Assembly: GCA_052170475.1 (NCBI GenBank) | Contig: JBQNAL010000005.1 | Location: 62,001-126,000 of the forward strand | Length of the DNA: 64,000 bases | DNA from: CAJPQU01 sp052170475 | Lineage (GTDB): Bacteria > Bacillota > Negativicutes > Selenomonadales > Selenomonadaceae | Direction of reading: 5' to 3' | Shown here: one piece after another, positions 26,475-35,100 of the stretch | Position numbering within the stretch: position 1 is the first letter of the stretch | Layout: every line of letters starts with the position of its first letter | Made by a program: the position numbers and the translations under genes | Notes under the pieces: model-generated | What the model saw: only the letters and a program-made list of their open reading frames with translations | Told to the model about the DNA's origin: nothing | The model's database searches: none

Positions 26475-27374
26475 ATGTATTTTGATGATTATGACTCCCC
26501 GGTTTTCCGTCCGCCCAGCGAGGCGTACAGCTTCATCCTGCGCCTGACGCGCGGCTGCGCCCACAATAAATGTACCTACTGCAACATGTATCGCGGCGTT
26601 CCCTTTCAGGTGCTGACCGATGAAGAGATCGAGCGGCAGATCATGATGGCGCACGCCTACAATGGCGCAGGGGTGAGGCGCGTCTTTTTGGCAGACGGCG
26701 ACGCGCTGGTTCTCTCCACCGAGCGGCTCTTAAAGGTGTTGGCGACGCTGCGGCGCTTGTTCCCGAATTTTGAGCGGGCGTCCTCCTACGCGGCGCCGAA
26801 GGACATCCTGCGAAAGTCTCCCGAGGAGCTAAAAATGCTCCGAGAGGCCGGACTCAAGCTCCTCTATTACGGCATGGAGAGCGGCGATACCGAAACGCTC
26901 ACGGCGATCAAGAAAGGGGTGGACGGTGAAGAGTCCATTGAGGTGGGGCAGCGCGCGATTGCGGCGGGGATGGAACTTTCCGTCATGGTGATCTTGGGCA
27001 TCGCCGGACGGGAAGGGTCAGAGCGGCACGCGCTGGCGACCGCCGCCGCACTGTCCGCCATCCGTCCCACCTATTTAGGCGCCATCAGTCTGATGCTGTA
27101 CCGCGGAAGCGAACTCAAAGAGCAGTTCGAGCGCGGCGCGTTCCATCCCTTGCCGCCCGCCGGCCTGATGGAAGAACTGTATCTCATGATCGACCATCTC
27201 GACCTGCCGGAAACGGAACACTGTCTCTTTCGCAGCAACCATATCTCCAACTACGTCCCCTTGAAGGCGACCCTCCCGAAGGAGAAGCCCCAGCTCTTAC
27301 AGGCGATTCGTTACAGCATCGACGAGCTGAAAAAAATGAAGGATTGGGACGTCTACAATCATGATAAATATTGA
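26475..27374 (+). CDS. Radical SAM protein of unknown function
   Basis: A 299-residue protein with the cluster motif RGCAHNKCTYCNMY near residue 31. Three cysteines are spaced CX4CX2C, a variant of CX3CX2C seen in one COG1032-like group. ADGDALVLSTERLL, YGMESGD and LGIAGREGSER follow, as in Elp3/B12-type radical SAM proteins; there is no N-terminal cobalamin domain. AAGGAC precedes ATG 26475. The reaction is unknown and neighbours give no clue. Confidence 0.85.
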   Translation: MYFDDYDSPVFRPPSEAYSFILRLTRGCAHNKCTYCNMYRGVPFQVLTDEEIERQIMMAHAYNGAGVRRVFLADGDALVLSTERLLKVLATLRRLFPNFERASSYAAPKDILRKSPEELKMLREAGLKLLYYGMESGDTETLTAIKKGVDGEESIEVGQRAIAAGMELSVMVILGIAGREGSERHALATAAALSAIRPTYLGAISLMLYRGSELKEQFERGAFHPLPPAGLMEELYLMIDHLDLPETEHCLFRSNHISNYVPLKATLPKEKPQLLQAIRYSIDELKKMKDWDVYNHDKY

Positions 27375-27481
27375 GTGATTCGCGCGGAGAGCAATTTTTC
27401 GTTGCCTAACATACGCTTGACCATCCCAGCATTCCCTTGCGGTTTTTTGCCCGGTGACGGAATCCCATCGGCAGTCAAGTA

Positions 27482-27510
27482 TTGCATTTGTTTCACTTTT
27501 GCATTACGAT
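27482..27510 (+). promoter_or_regulatory. Putative promoter/operator of the toxin-antitoxin pair
   Basis: TTGCAT (27482-27487) and TACGAT (27505-27510) are 17 bases apart. The heptamer TTGCATT occurs twice (27482 and 27499), a possible binding site for the antitoxin or toxin-antitoxin complex. Confidence 0.5.
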
Positions 27511-27531
27511 ACGCTTAAAGGAGGGATTGTC

Positions 27532-27825
27532 ATGCCCAAGACAGCCAACATCAAACTTCGTATCGAGCCGGACATCAAAGCCAAAGCCGATGCCATTTTC
27601 TCTAGCCTTGGGATCTCGGTCACCGATGCCATCCATGTATTTCTTCACGCTTCCATCATGGAGGGTGGGTTTCCATTCCAGCCCAAGCAGCCGAGATACA
27701 ATCGTGAAACCGTGATGGCGATGCAAGAAGCACGAGACATCATCGCGGGCAAGGTCGAGGCAAAGCGGTATCGTTCCCTGCATGACCTCTTAGCCGATAT
27801 GGATGCGGAGGATACCCATGCTTGA
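27532..27825 (+). CDS. RelB/DinJ-family antitoxin
   Basis: A 97-residue protein with an N-terminal ribbon-helix-helix region (ANIKLRIEPDIKAKADAIFSSLGISVTDAI), the hallmark of RelB/DinJ antitoxins, and a C-terminal tail that would wrap the toxin. It is preceded by AAAGGAGG and overlaps the toxin gene by eight bases. It should neutralise the YafQ-like toxin and repress the operon. Confidence 0.92.
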   Translation: MPKTANIKLRIEPDIKAKADAIFSSLGISVTDAIHVFLHASIMEGGFPFQPKQPRYNRETVMAMQEARDIIAGKVEAKRYRSLHDLLADMDAEDTHA

Positions 27826-28090
27826 CTTGGTCACCACCACGCAGTTCCGAAAAGACGTAAAACGTATTCGTAAGCGTGGGTATGATTTATCTAAGCTGGA
27901 TGACGTCATGCAAACGCTTCTTAGCGAAGCCCCTCTTCCTGAAACAAAGCGTGACCATGCGCTAACAGGAGATTACAAAGGATTCCGCGAGTGTCATATT
28001 GAACCTGACTGGCTGCTGATTTATGCGGTAGACAGGGGCAAACTTATTCTCACGGCTTCCCGCACGGGGGCACATTCTGATTTATTTTGA
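27818..28090 (+). CDS. yafQ: YafQ-family mRNA interferase toxin
   Basis: A 90-residue RelE-superfamily toxin. RDHALTGDYKGFRECHIEPDWLLIY and RTGAHSDLF carry the histidine and aspartate set of YafQ (catalytic His near the C-terminus in GAHSDLF). Members cleave mRNA on the ribosome. ATG 27818 lies inside the antitoxin gene; an intrinsic terminator follows at once, so the pair is a self-contained cassette. Confidence 0.92.
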   Translation: MLDLVTTTQFRKDVKRIRKRGYDLSKLDDVMQTLLSEAPLPETKRDHALTGDYKGFRECHIEPDWLLIYAVDRGKLILTASRTGAHSDLF

Positions 28091-28115
28091 CGGCGGTATC
28101 AGCCGTCTTTTTTTT
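28089..28115 (+). terminator. Intrinsic terminator of the toxin-antitoxin operon
   Basis: GACGGC (28089-28094) and GCCGTC (28102-28107) form a stem with a seven-base loop followed by eight T (28108-28115). The hairpin begins at the toxin stop codon. Confidence 0.85.
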
Positions 28116-28158
28116 GCATCGATGGATTTTCTCGTGCCATCGTGCGCCAATTCTCGCT

Positions 28159-28187
28159 TTGCGCTCTATGCGGTGTTCTGCTATACT
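28159..28187 (+). promoter_or_regulatory. Putative sigma-A promoter of the amidoligase-type operon
   Basis: TTGCGC (28159-28164) and TATACT (28182-28187) are 17 bases apart, 23 bases before the first gene (28211). It starts a five-gene operon that ends at the terminator near 32117-32155. Confidence 0.6.
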
Positions 28188-28210
28188 AAGCGCCAGAGGA
28201 GTTGAACATC

Positions 28211-28627
28211 ATGGGCGAAAAGCAGCGGGACGTGACGCTCCCGCACGGGCGGGAGCAGTCCATCAAAATGGACATCATGGGCATGATCCACAGTGCGGAG
28301 AATCCGTTTGACATCATCTATCATGTGGCGAAATATTTGGAGAAGGAATCTTCCGAGGACGGCTACGCACAGGCGGTGCGCGATAATATGCGCGCCGTCT
28401 ACGGACTGGCGCTCTTGGACGAAAAGCTGATGGCGGACGAGCTCAAGGACGTCGAGGAACGCTTGGGGCGCATTCGCCGCGCCTACGACAGCGGCGACTT
28501 TACGGAGGAAGAGAAAAAGCGTATCAATTACGCCATCACGCTCCACGAAGCGAACATCCAGCGCCTCAAAGATCGCATCCACGAGGCGGAGGTCAACGGT
28601 ACGTCGCTTTATATGGAAAAGGGTTGA
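28211..28627 (+). CDS. Unknown acidic helical protein, first gene of the amidoligase-type operon
   Basis: A 138-residue soluble protein without signal peptide or membrane helix. The sequence is rich in E, K, D and R with heptad-like stretches (KLMADELKDVEERLGRIRRA; ITLHEANIQRLKDRIHEAE), suggesting helical hairpins or coiled coil. I recognise no family. GAGGAG at 28196-28201 supports ATG 28211 over TTG 28202. It is 18 bases upstream of the DUF4178 gene, so it probably works in the same pathway, perhaps as a peripheral or PspA-like partner; that is only inference. Confidence 0.7.
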   Translation: MGEKQRDVTLPHGREQSIKMDIMGMIHSAENPFDIIYHVAKYLEKESSEDGYAQAVRDNMRAVYGLALLDEKLMADELKDVEERLGRIRRAYDSGDFTEEEKKRINYAITLHEANIQRLKDRIHEAEVNGTSLYMEKG

Positions 28628-28645
28628 GGGGCGCATCTCCCGAAC

Positions 28646-29704
28646 GTGGCGGCAAACATAAAAAATATAGAAAAAGGCGTTCGAGAAAGAGCGCGCACGA
28701 GGGGGAGGCAGGTGGAATTTGACTGCTGGACTGGGATCTTAATTGAGGGAAAACCTTATACGATCGTCGAAAAGATCCGATACAGAGAAAAGGCGTCGGA
28801 TGTGCGATGGACGGAGTATGGCCTCATCACGGGGACGGAAGAAAAAGGCTGGTGGCTGAGCGTCATGGATGGCGGTCTCTCCTGCACCTTGTCGCGCACG
28901 GTGCCGCAGGGGACGGCGCCGAAGCAGTATCGGCTGCGCGATCAGGGAAAGGAGCTTGTGGTAGGCGTCTGGGGCGTGAGCGACGCCTCGGTGGGGGACG
29001 AAGCGTCGTATCGTGAATACGAAAGTGAGGACGGGAAGTATACGTTCTTCCTTGAAAATTGGTCGGAAAAGCGCATCGGCGCGTCCGGCTGGCATGTTGA
29101 TCCCGCGCAGATCCGTCTCGATCCGACGGCGGCTGCGGCGGTTCGGGCGAACGCCTTGAAATGGGAGGGGCGTAAGCGTTTCCTGTCAAATTGCTGTTGG
29201 GTTTACGCGGCACCCTTTCTCTACGTCTGCGTGCTGTTCTTGCTTTGTGGGGATTTCGCGGACAGTTTTCGCTGGCACGATGTCCGGCGCTTTTTCCATG
29301 TTCCCTATCGCATGGAGGAGCGGCTTTCTGACGCGCCGTACTACACGCCCCTCAAAGATGCGGAAAATACGCAGGGAGGCCATCTTTATGAATCCGTTCT
29401 CGATCCCGGCGCATCGGCCATGGATATTATTGAAGGCGTTGACGGCTGGACGCAGGAGGTGCGCCAAGAGATGGCGGGCGCTGACCGGGCGATCATCATC
29501 AAGACGAAGGACGAAGCCTGCCGCGTAGGAAAGACGGCCGAAGGGAAAACGATCATTTGGGTCGGTGCCGTTGGCGCTCTCCCGATCGCAGAAGGCAGGG
29601 AGCGGCTTTTGCAAGATGAAACGCTGGATCGCTATGCAAAGCTCGTTTGCCGCGCCTTGACGGATGGCCGCCGTGTCGTCGTGCAGGAGCAAAATAGGAG
29701 GTAA
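28646..29704 (+). CDS. DUF4178 domain membrane protein
   Basis: A 352-residue protein. Residues about 25-160 match the DUF4178 pattern (WTGILIEGKPYTIVEKIRY; RWTEYGLI; ENWSEKRIGASGW). One transmembrane helix follows at about 185-203 (WVYAAPFLYVCVLFLL), then a 150-residue domain probably outside the cytoplasm. DUF4178 genes recur beside DUF350 genes and glutathionylspermidine-synthase-like or spermidine-synthase-like genes, as here; the function is unknown. The start is uncertain: GTG 28646 lacks a good RBS, and GTG 28712 follows GGGGGAGG but at short spacing. Confidence 0.78.
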   Translation: MAANIKNIEKGVRERARTRGRQVEFDCWTGILIEGKPYTIVEKIRYREKASDVRWTEYGLITGTEEKGWWLSVMDGGLSCTLSRTVPQGTAPKQYRLRDQGKELVVGVWGVSDASVGDEASYREYESEDGKYTFFLENWSEKRIGASGWHVDPAQIRLDPTAAAAVRANALKWEGRKRFLSNCCWVYAAPFLYVCVLFLLCGDFADSFRWHDVRRFFHVPYRMEERLSDAPYYTPLKDAENTQGGHLYESVLDPGASAMDIIEGVDGWTQEVRQEMAGADRAIIIKTKDEACRVGKTAEGKTIIWVGAVGALPIAEGRERLLQDETLDRYAKLVCRALTDGRRVVVQEQNRR

Positions 29705-29708
29705 GGTG

Positions 29709-30140
29709 ATGTATGAAGTGTCCGCTTTCATGAGTACGGTGTTTTATGCCTGCTTTGGCATCGTGTTGATGATCGCCGCCAGCCGGATCATTGATTTTTT
29801 TATTCCCGGCGATTTCGAGGTGGAGATCAAGAGGGGCAATCGTGCCGTCGCTTGGCTTTGCGCCGGGTCTTTTATCGGCGTGGGGGAGATCCTGCGGGCG
29901 GTCATCCTTTCGCCCTATGGGGAAGCGGCGGACGTTGGCTTTTTGGCGGGCGTGACGTCGAGTCTCCTCTATGCCGCCCTTGGGATCTTCTTCTTTATTT
30001 TCGGCTTTTTTGTCGTCAATCTTTGGTGCCGTCAATACTCTCTGCCGGAGGAGATCCGAAAGGGGAACACGGCGGCAGGGATCATGGTGTTCGGTATTTT
30101 TGTCGGGCTGTCCCTCGTCATCAGCGGCGCGGTGCATTGA
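29709..30140 (+). CDS. DUF350 membrane protein (YjfL-like)
   Basis: A 143-residue polytopic membrane protein with about four helices (VFYACFGIVLMIAASRIIDFF; AVAWLCAGSFIGVGEIL; LLYAALGIFFFIFGFFVVNLW; AGIMVFGIFVGLSLVI). ..EIKRGNRAVA and EEIRKGNTAAGI are the two repeated DUF350 signatures. E. coli YjfL, encoded near the ATP-grasp ligase YjfC, belongs to this family. AGGAGG overlaps the end of the DUF4178 gene and ATG 29709 follows four bases after its stop, so the genes are tightly coupled. Confidence 0.85.
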   Translation: MYEVSAFMSTVFYACFGIVLMIAASRIIDFFIPGDFEVEIKRGNRAVAWLCAGSFIGVGEILRAVILSPYGEAADVGFLAGVTSSLLYAALGIFFFIFGFFVVNLWCRQYSLPEEIRKGNTAAGIMVFGIFVGLSLVISGAVH

Positions 30141-30158
30141 GATCAAGGGGGGCAGAGC

Positions 30159-30728
30159 ATGGAGAACTTAGGGCGAAAAGCCGCCTATTTGGCGGCCGCG
30201 TTCGCTTCGGTCGCCGCTGTCACCGCCGGGTATTCCCATTGGGGCGATATTTCCTTTGAACTTTGTGCCGCCGTTGTGCCTTCATGGAATCAAGGGGAAC
30301 AGCGCCTTTCGGATGCGCAGGGGCGGCGGTTCACGCTTCTTAATCACGGGGACGGGAAGGAAACGGCGCTCTACGACGACGATACGGCGGTCACGTTTCA
30401 TCGGGATAACGAGGGCAATCTCATCTGGGAATACGGCACGGCCAGCTTGCTGTCTTCCGTTGCCGCGAGTTATTTCGCCTTTCACGGATTTGCGCCGCCG
30501 AAAGGACACATGGAGCCGATGACGATGACGTATCGGCTCGACACCCCCTTGACGCCGCGCCAAGAGGAGGAAGAACCACAGCGCGCCTTGGGAAGCCACG
30601 GTGGGGGAAGAGGCGGCTTTGGTTCGACCATCAATCGAAACTATAAGGACGAGAAGAGCCAAAAGGCGCGTTTGGTTGGGAGAAAAGCGGGGTTTGGGCA
30701 AGCCGGGGTTCGCTCGGCAGGGTCGTGA
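30159..30728 (+). CDS. Membrane-anchored protein with RGGFG-type glycine-rich tail
   Basis: A 189-residue protein with an N-terminal signal-anchor (GRKAAYLAAAFASVAAVTAG, residues 5-24), a central domain of about 110 residues with no recognised family, and a low-complexity basic tail. The tail reads GGGRGGFGSTINRNYKDEKS near residue 147 and has GRKAGFGQAGVRSAG at the C-terminus. E. coli YgiB, next to the ATP-grasp protein YgiC, has a similar RGGFG tail; the rest is not alike. Position between DUF350 and the ligase suggests it is a partner or substrate. AAGGGGGG precedes ATG 30159. Confidence 0.72.
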   Translation: MENLGRKAAYLAAAFASVAAVTAGYSHWGDISFELCAAVVPSWNQGEQRLSDAQGRRFTLLNHGDGKETALYDDDTAVTFHRDNEGNLIWEYGTASLLSSVAASYFAFHGFAPPKGHMEPMTMTYRLDTPLTPRQEEEEPQRALGSHGGGRGGFGSTINRNYKDEKSQKARLVGRKAGFGQAGVRSAGS

Positions 30729-30740
30729 GGAGCCGATGCG

Positions 30741-32039
30741 ATGAGAAGAGAGACGTCTTACCTCGATGCGCTGGATCCTGCGATTTTTTCCTTCATTCAG
30801 TACGAAGCGTATGCGGATCGCTATCCGACGCTTTCGATACAGGGATTTCCGGCATCCTTTTACGAGGAACTGCGCTTTGCCTCCGCGCGGCTCTTTCAGA
30901 TCTTCGTCAAGGCGGCGCTCGTCTTTCAAGAGGCGCCGGATGCGTTTGCCCGGGATATGGATATGCCGGAGGATTTGCTTCCCTATCTGCACACGCCCAA
31001 TCCCTTTGGCCTGCCGACGTGGCTGTCCCGTTTTGATTTCGTGATGGACGAAGGGGGGCGTATCCGCATGGTGGAGATCAATGCGGACACGCCCTGCTTT
31101 TTGATTGAGAGTTATTACGCCAACGGGGTCGCGGCAGACTGGTTCGGCCGCCGCGATCCCAATGTGGGGGCGATGGAGGAATTGCGCCGCTTTTTACGGA
31201 CGGTGCATGACGGTCTCTGTGCGCCGGTCATTGACCTTGGGGCGCGGGATTTTTGCCCTCGCCCGTTCGTCTTCAGCTGTTTCGATGATTGCCCGGAAGA
31301 TTTGGCGACGACGCGGTTTCTGGCGCGTCTGATGGCGGAAAGCTCCCCCCGGGGGGATATTCGTTTCCTGTCGTTTTACGATATGGAAATTGACGCGGCG
31401 GGGATCCCGCTCGCAGATGGCGCACATGCCGCCGCGCTCTACCGGCTGCACCCCTTGGAGATTCTCATCGACGAGCGAACGGCCGACGGCGAACCATTGG
31501 GGCAGATGTTTTTGGATCTCTATCGGGAAGGGCGTTTCGCGCTCTTTAATCCGCCGGAAGCCGTGATCCTGCAAAATAAATCCTTCATGGCGTTGGTGTA
31601 CGCGCTCTACCGCACGAACCGCTTTTTGACGGCCGAGGAGCGGGAGATCGTGGGGCGGTATTTGGCGCCGTCGTATTTTGAAGCCGATTACGAGGCGCTA
31701 TCGGATGGAGCGTACGTCTACAAGGAAATTTGGGGGCGCGAAGGCCGTAATGTTTGCGTTTTGCGAAAGCGCGGGGCGGAGCATGAGATGGTGATCGAAA
31801 AATTGGTGGATCGTTACGACGACATCGTTTGTCGGGAAAGCGAAAAGGCCATGTATCAGCGTTTTATCCGTCAGAAACGGTTTCGCCATCGGGTGGATTC
31901 GGGCGAAAAAGACGGCTTCCTGACCTTTTCCTGTTTCATGCTCTTTGGGCAGCCTTCCGCCCTTGGCTGCCGCTTTTCACCCGAGGCGATCGCGGGGACG
32001 GAAGCGTATTTTCTGCCCTTGGTGGTGGAAGAGGCATGA
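30741..32039 (+). CDS. Glutathionylspermidine-synthase-like ATP-grasp ligase
   Basis: A 432-residue protein of the preATP-grasp/ATP-grasp family that includes YgiC, YjfC and the synthetase domain of GspS. Typical features: FDFVMDEGGRIRMVEINADTPCFLIES (near residue 95), FNPPEAVILQNKSFMALVY, and a C-terminal YFLPLVV. There is no N-terminal amidase domain. These enzymes form amide bonds with ATP, usually between a carboxylate and an amine; this one's substrates are unknown and glutathione use should not be assumed. Last gene of the operon; GAGGAG precedes ATG 30741. Confidence 0.86.
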   Translation: MRRETSYLDALDPAIFSFIQYEAYADRYPTLSIQGFPASFYEELRFASARLFQIFVKAALVFQEAPDAFARDMDMPEDLLPYLHTPNPFGLPTWLSRFDFVMDEGGRIRMVEINADTPCFLIESYYANGVAADWFGRRDPNVGAMEELRRFLRTVHDGLCAPVIDLGARDFCPRPFVFSCFDDCPEDLATTRFLARLMAESSPRGDIRFLSFYDMEIDAAGIPLADGAHAAALYRLHPLEILIDERTADGEPLGQMFLDLYREGRFALFNPPEAVILQNKSFMALVYALYRTNRFLTAEEREIVGRYLAPSYFEADYEALSDGAYVYKEIWGREGRNVCVLRKRGAEHEMVIEKLVDRYDDIVCRESEKAMYQRFIRQKRFRHRVDSGEKDGFLTFSCFMLFGQPSALGCRFSPEAIAGTEAYFLPLVVEEA

Positions 32040-32116
32040 GCGGTTGCCCCCTTTTTCCGATCGGCTGACGATCTTATACATGCAGCCTATCAGCTGGGTG
32101 CAGCGGGATACATAAA

Positions 32117-32155
32117 GAAAAGCCGCCTCCTCTAAGAAGAGGGGACGGCTTTTCG
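32117..32155. terminator. Bidirectional intrinsic terminator
   Basis: AAAAGCCG.CTCCTCT pairs with AGAGGGG.CGGCTTTT around AAGA, with A and T runs on both sides. It closes the five-gene operon (plus) and the EAL gene (minus). Confidence 0.82.
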
Positions 32156-32163
32156 CTTGCCTC

Positions 32164-35100
32164 TTAGGAGGCGGGGGTGTTCTTTTCCGGGTCGTAGCCT
32201 TTAAGGGGCGGCAGCGGCGGATCCGAGAGGTTCAAGATGTGCGGAATCTCGGGATAGTCGGTGACGTCGTAGACGTTGGCGTAGCCGACGATGGTGCCAT
32301 CCTCGCGCTCTGTGGTGTGGAAGAGGGCGCGGAAACGATGGAGCCCTGTTCCCACGAGTCTTGGATATTCGACGATGTACGGGGGCGGGCGCTTGACGGA
32401 AGCGCAGATGTGGGGGAGGAATTGCTCGCTGAGCTTTTTCCCTAAGAGGGATTCCAAGGGGCGTGGGCGGCGGCGCATCACGTCGTCTGTCGTCAGGTTA
32501 TACATTTCCGAGAGGCGCCGATTGGTAAAGGAGATCGTCGCGATCCCGTCCTTGACTTCCCCGATGAGGAAGCCGCAGGGGACGGTATCCATGAGCTGCT
32601 GCAAACGGAAGGGAAGATTGTACTGCTCGGATACGTCTTCCCACGAGATGAAGAGGAGAAGGCGATCCGGGCTGTCCAAGATGACGCTGCACCGCGCCCG
32701 CATCCAGAGGATGGTGTCATCTAAAATGCGGCGCCGGATGATACACTCGGCTGCCTGGTGGGTCGTTTTGGCACGCTCGATGGCGTCTATGAGACGTGGG
32801 CGATCCTCTTCGATGATATAGTCTAAAATTTCCCGGGCGTGGTTCATGACTTCTCCGGGGGTGCTGTGGAGGAGCCGGAAGAAGTCCTCGCTGGCTCTTA
32901 GCCCTTCCAACGCGCCGTTGGCATATTCATAGAGGGCGATGCCGCCGATGATGCCGGTGAAGAGATGGTTGAAATTGGTGCTGGGATCCAAGAGTTCATC
33001 GAAATCCTTCATGTCCGGCCAGTTGGCCACGACGGGCGCAGCGGCTGTCGCCGTGTGTTCCTGCCGCTCCATGAGACGCTCATAATCGGCGATGGGCATG
33101 GGCTGGGCAAAGAAGTAGCCTTGGATGAACTCGCAGCCGATGGTGCGCAGGAAGTTGACTTGTTCTCTGGTTTCCACGCCTTCCACGATGACGGGCATCC
33201 GCATCCATTTGGCCATGCGGACGATGGAGTTTAAGATGTTGCCGCCGCGCCCGGTGGTGCCTTGCTGGTCGAGGAATTTGAGGTCGATCTTGAGGACGTC
33301 CACGGGGAGATCCTTGAGCATGTTGAGAGAAGAGTAGCCGCTGCCGAAATCGTCCATGAGGATTCGAAAGCCGTTTTCCTGCAATTCTTTCGTTACGGCG
33401 ATGATCTGCTGCGGATCGTCCGTGTAGGCGCTCTCGGTGAGCTCTAATTCTAAGAGGTGGGGGGGAAGACCGTATTTTTTGACCAGCGCGTTGAAGATAT
33501 TTACGAGCTGGGGCGTATAAAAGTCTACCCGCGATACGTTTACCGAGATGGGGACGGGGCGCTTGCCTTCGTCCAGCCATCGGCGCAGGAGACGGCATAC
33601 CTCTTCCCAGATGTATTGATCGAGCTGGAAAATAAAGCCGTTGCTTTCAAAGATCGGAATGAATTCGGCGGGGGAGATGAGGCCTTGTCGGGGATGAATC
33701 CAGCGGACTAAGGCCTCGGCGCCGACGACCGTTTCCGTGGCGGCGTCGTATTTTGGCTGGAGGTAGATGACGAAGTTGCGGTTGGCCAAGGCGTCGTTCA
33801 TTTCATTGACGATGGATTGTTCCGTCACGATCTTGCGGCGCATGGCATCGCTGTATTCGGCGCAGTCCAAAAGACCGCTTCGCTTCGCCTTGGAGAGCGC
33901 CATGATGGCGCGATCGATCATCGTGGTGACGGGGAGACGCGCCTCCGCTTGGCGCTGATCTCCCACGCGGTACACGCCAAAGCGCAGCGAGATGCGATAC
34001 CCCAAGGTGAAGCTGGCGGCCAATACCTTGAGGGTCTTGATAAAGCGCTCGCGGTTATGGTTCTTTACCGGGAAGAAGAGGAGAAAGATGTCGGAGTGCA
34101 GACGGCCGAACACGCTTTGCGGGAGATTCGTTTCCTTGAAAAATTCCGCGAGATAGCGCAGGATCCGATCCCCCGTATCCTGCCCGAACAGATCGTTGAT
34201 GACCTTGAAGCGGGCAATGTCGAGCGCCATGATTTCAAAGGGGTCGCTCGGGTTCATATCCAAGATTTCCTGCACCTTTTGACAGAAGGTGGAATGATTA
34301 AAAAGACCGGTGAGGCTGTCGTAAGATACTTGGTACACCAAGGCATCATTGGCTTCACGCAGCGGCGTGATGTCGAGGAGAACCGCGTGGTAGAGATGTT
34401 CCTCGGGCGCGTGGAACATGGATTGCCCGCCGTATTCGATGATGTGGAGGCGGTGGCCGTCGGCATGGCGAATCGAATATTCCACCTGGTAGACGTTGCG
34501 CTGGCGAAGCTGGCGCAGGATCGATTTCGTAATGATCGGGCGCTCATTTTCGGGGATGAGGCTCATGATGTTTTCCCCGACGTTCTGCTGAAAGGCCTCT
34601 TCAGACGCATAGCCCAACATGCGCCAGAGGTCGGCGGCATACTCCGTGAGGACGAATTGATCGTCCGTGAGCCGATAGGTGAGGAAAGCGGACTGGGCGA
34701 AGGGGGGCACGAGCGGCGCCTCGGGGGAATGAACTGTGGCGCGGGTTCTGGCCACTACGGTACTGAGCATCCGCGAGGAAATCATCCGATACGTGGATTC
34801 GTGCTGTGCGTTGCGGGCGATGTGGACGCCGCGCAGCAGGGGCCGCCCTTCCTCCGACAGGCGGTACATCAAGGTGAGCCGGTGGAGGATCATGGAGGTG
34901 CCGTGGGCGGGGCGCAGCACCAAAAGACAGGCAACAGAAAACTCCCGCTCCTCTAAACAGGGGTGGAAGCGGGCGCGAAAGAGCCGACAGGGGGCGATGT
35001 GATTGTATTCCTTTTGTAAGGCGCGGATCACGGCGTCTCGGCCACGGGCAAATTGAGCCGACTGAGGCGTAAATCCGATAATATTCGCATCTGAGGTATC

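Noticed and set aside
33817..34956. 379-codon plus-strand open frame opposite the EAL gene
   Set aside because: It lies antisense to a gene with clear PAS/GGDEF/EAL motifs, and its translation has no recognisable domain; long antisense frames are expected in GC-rich genes.
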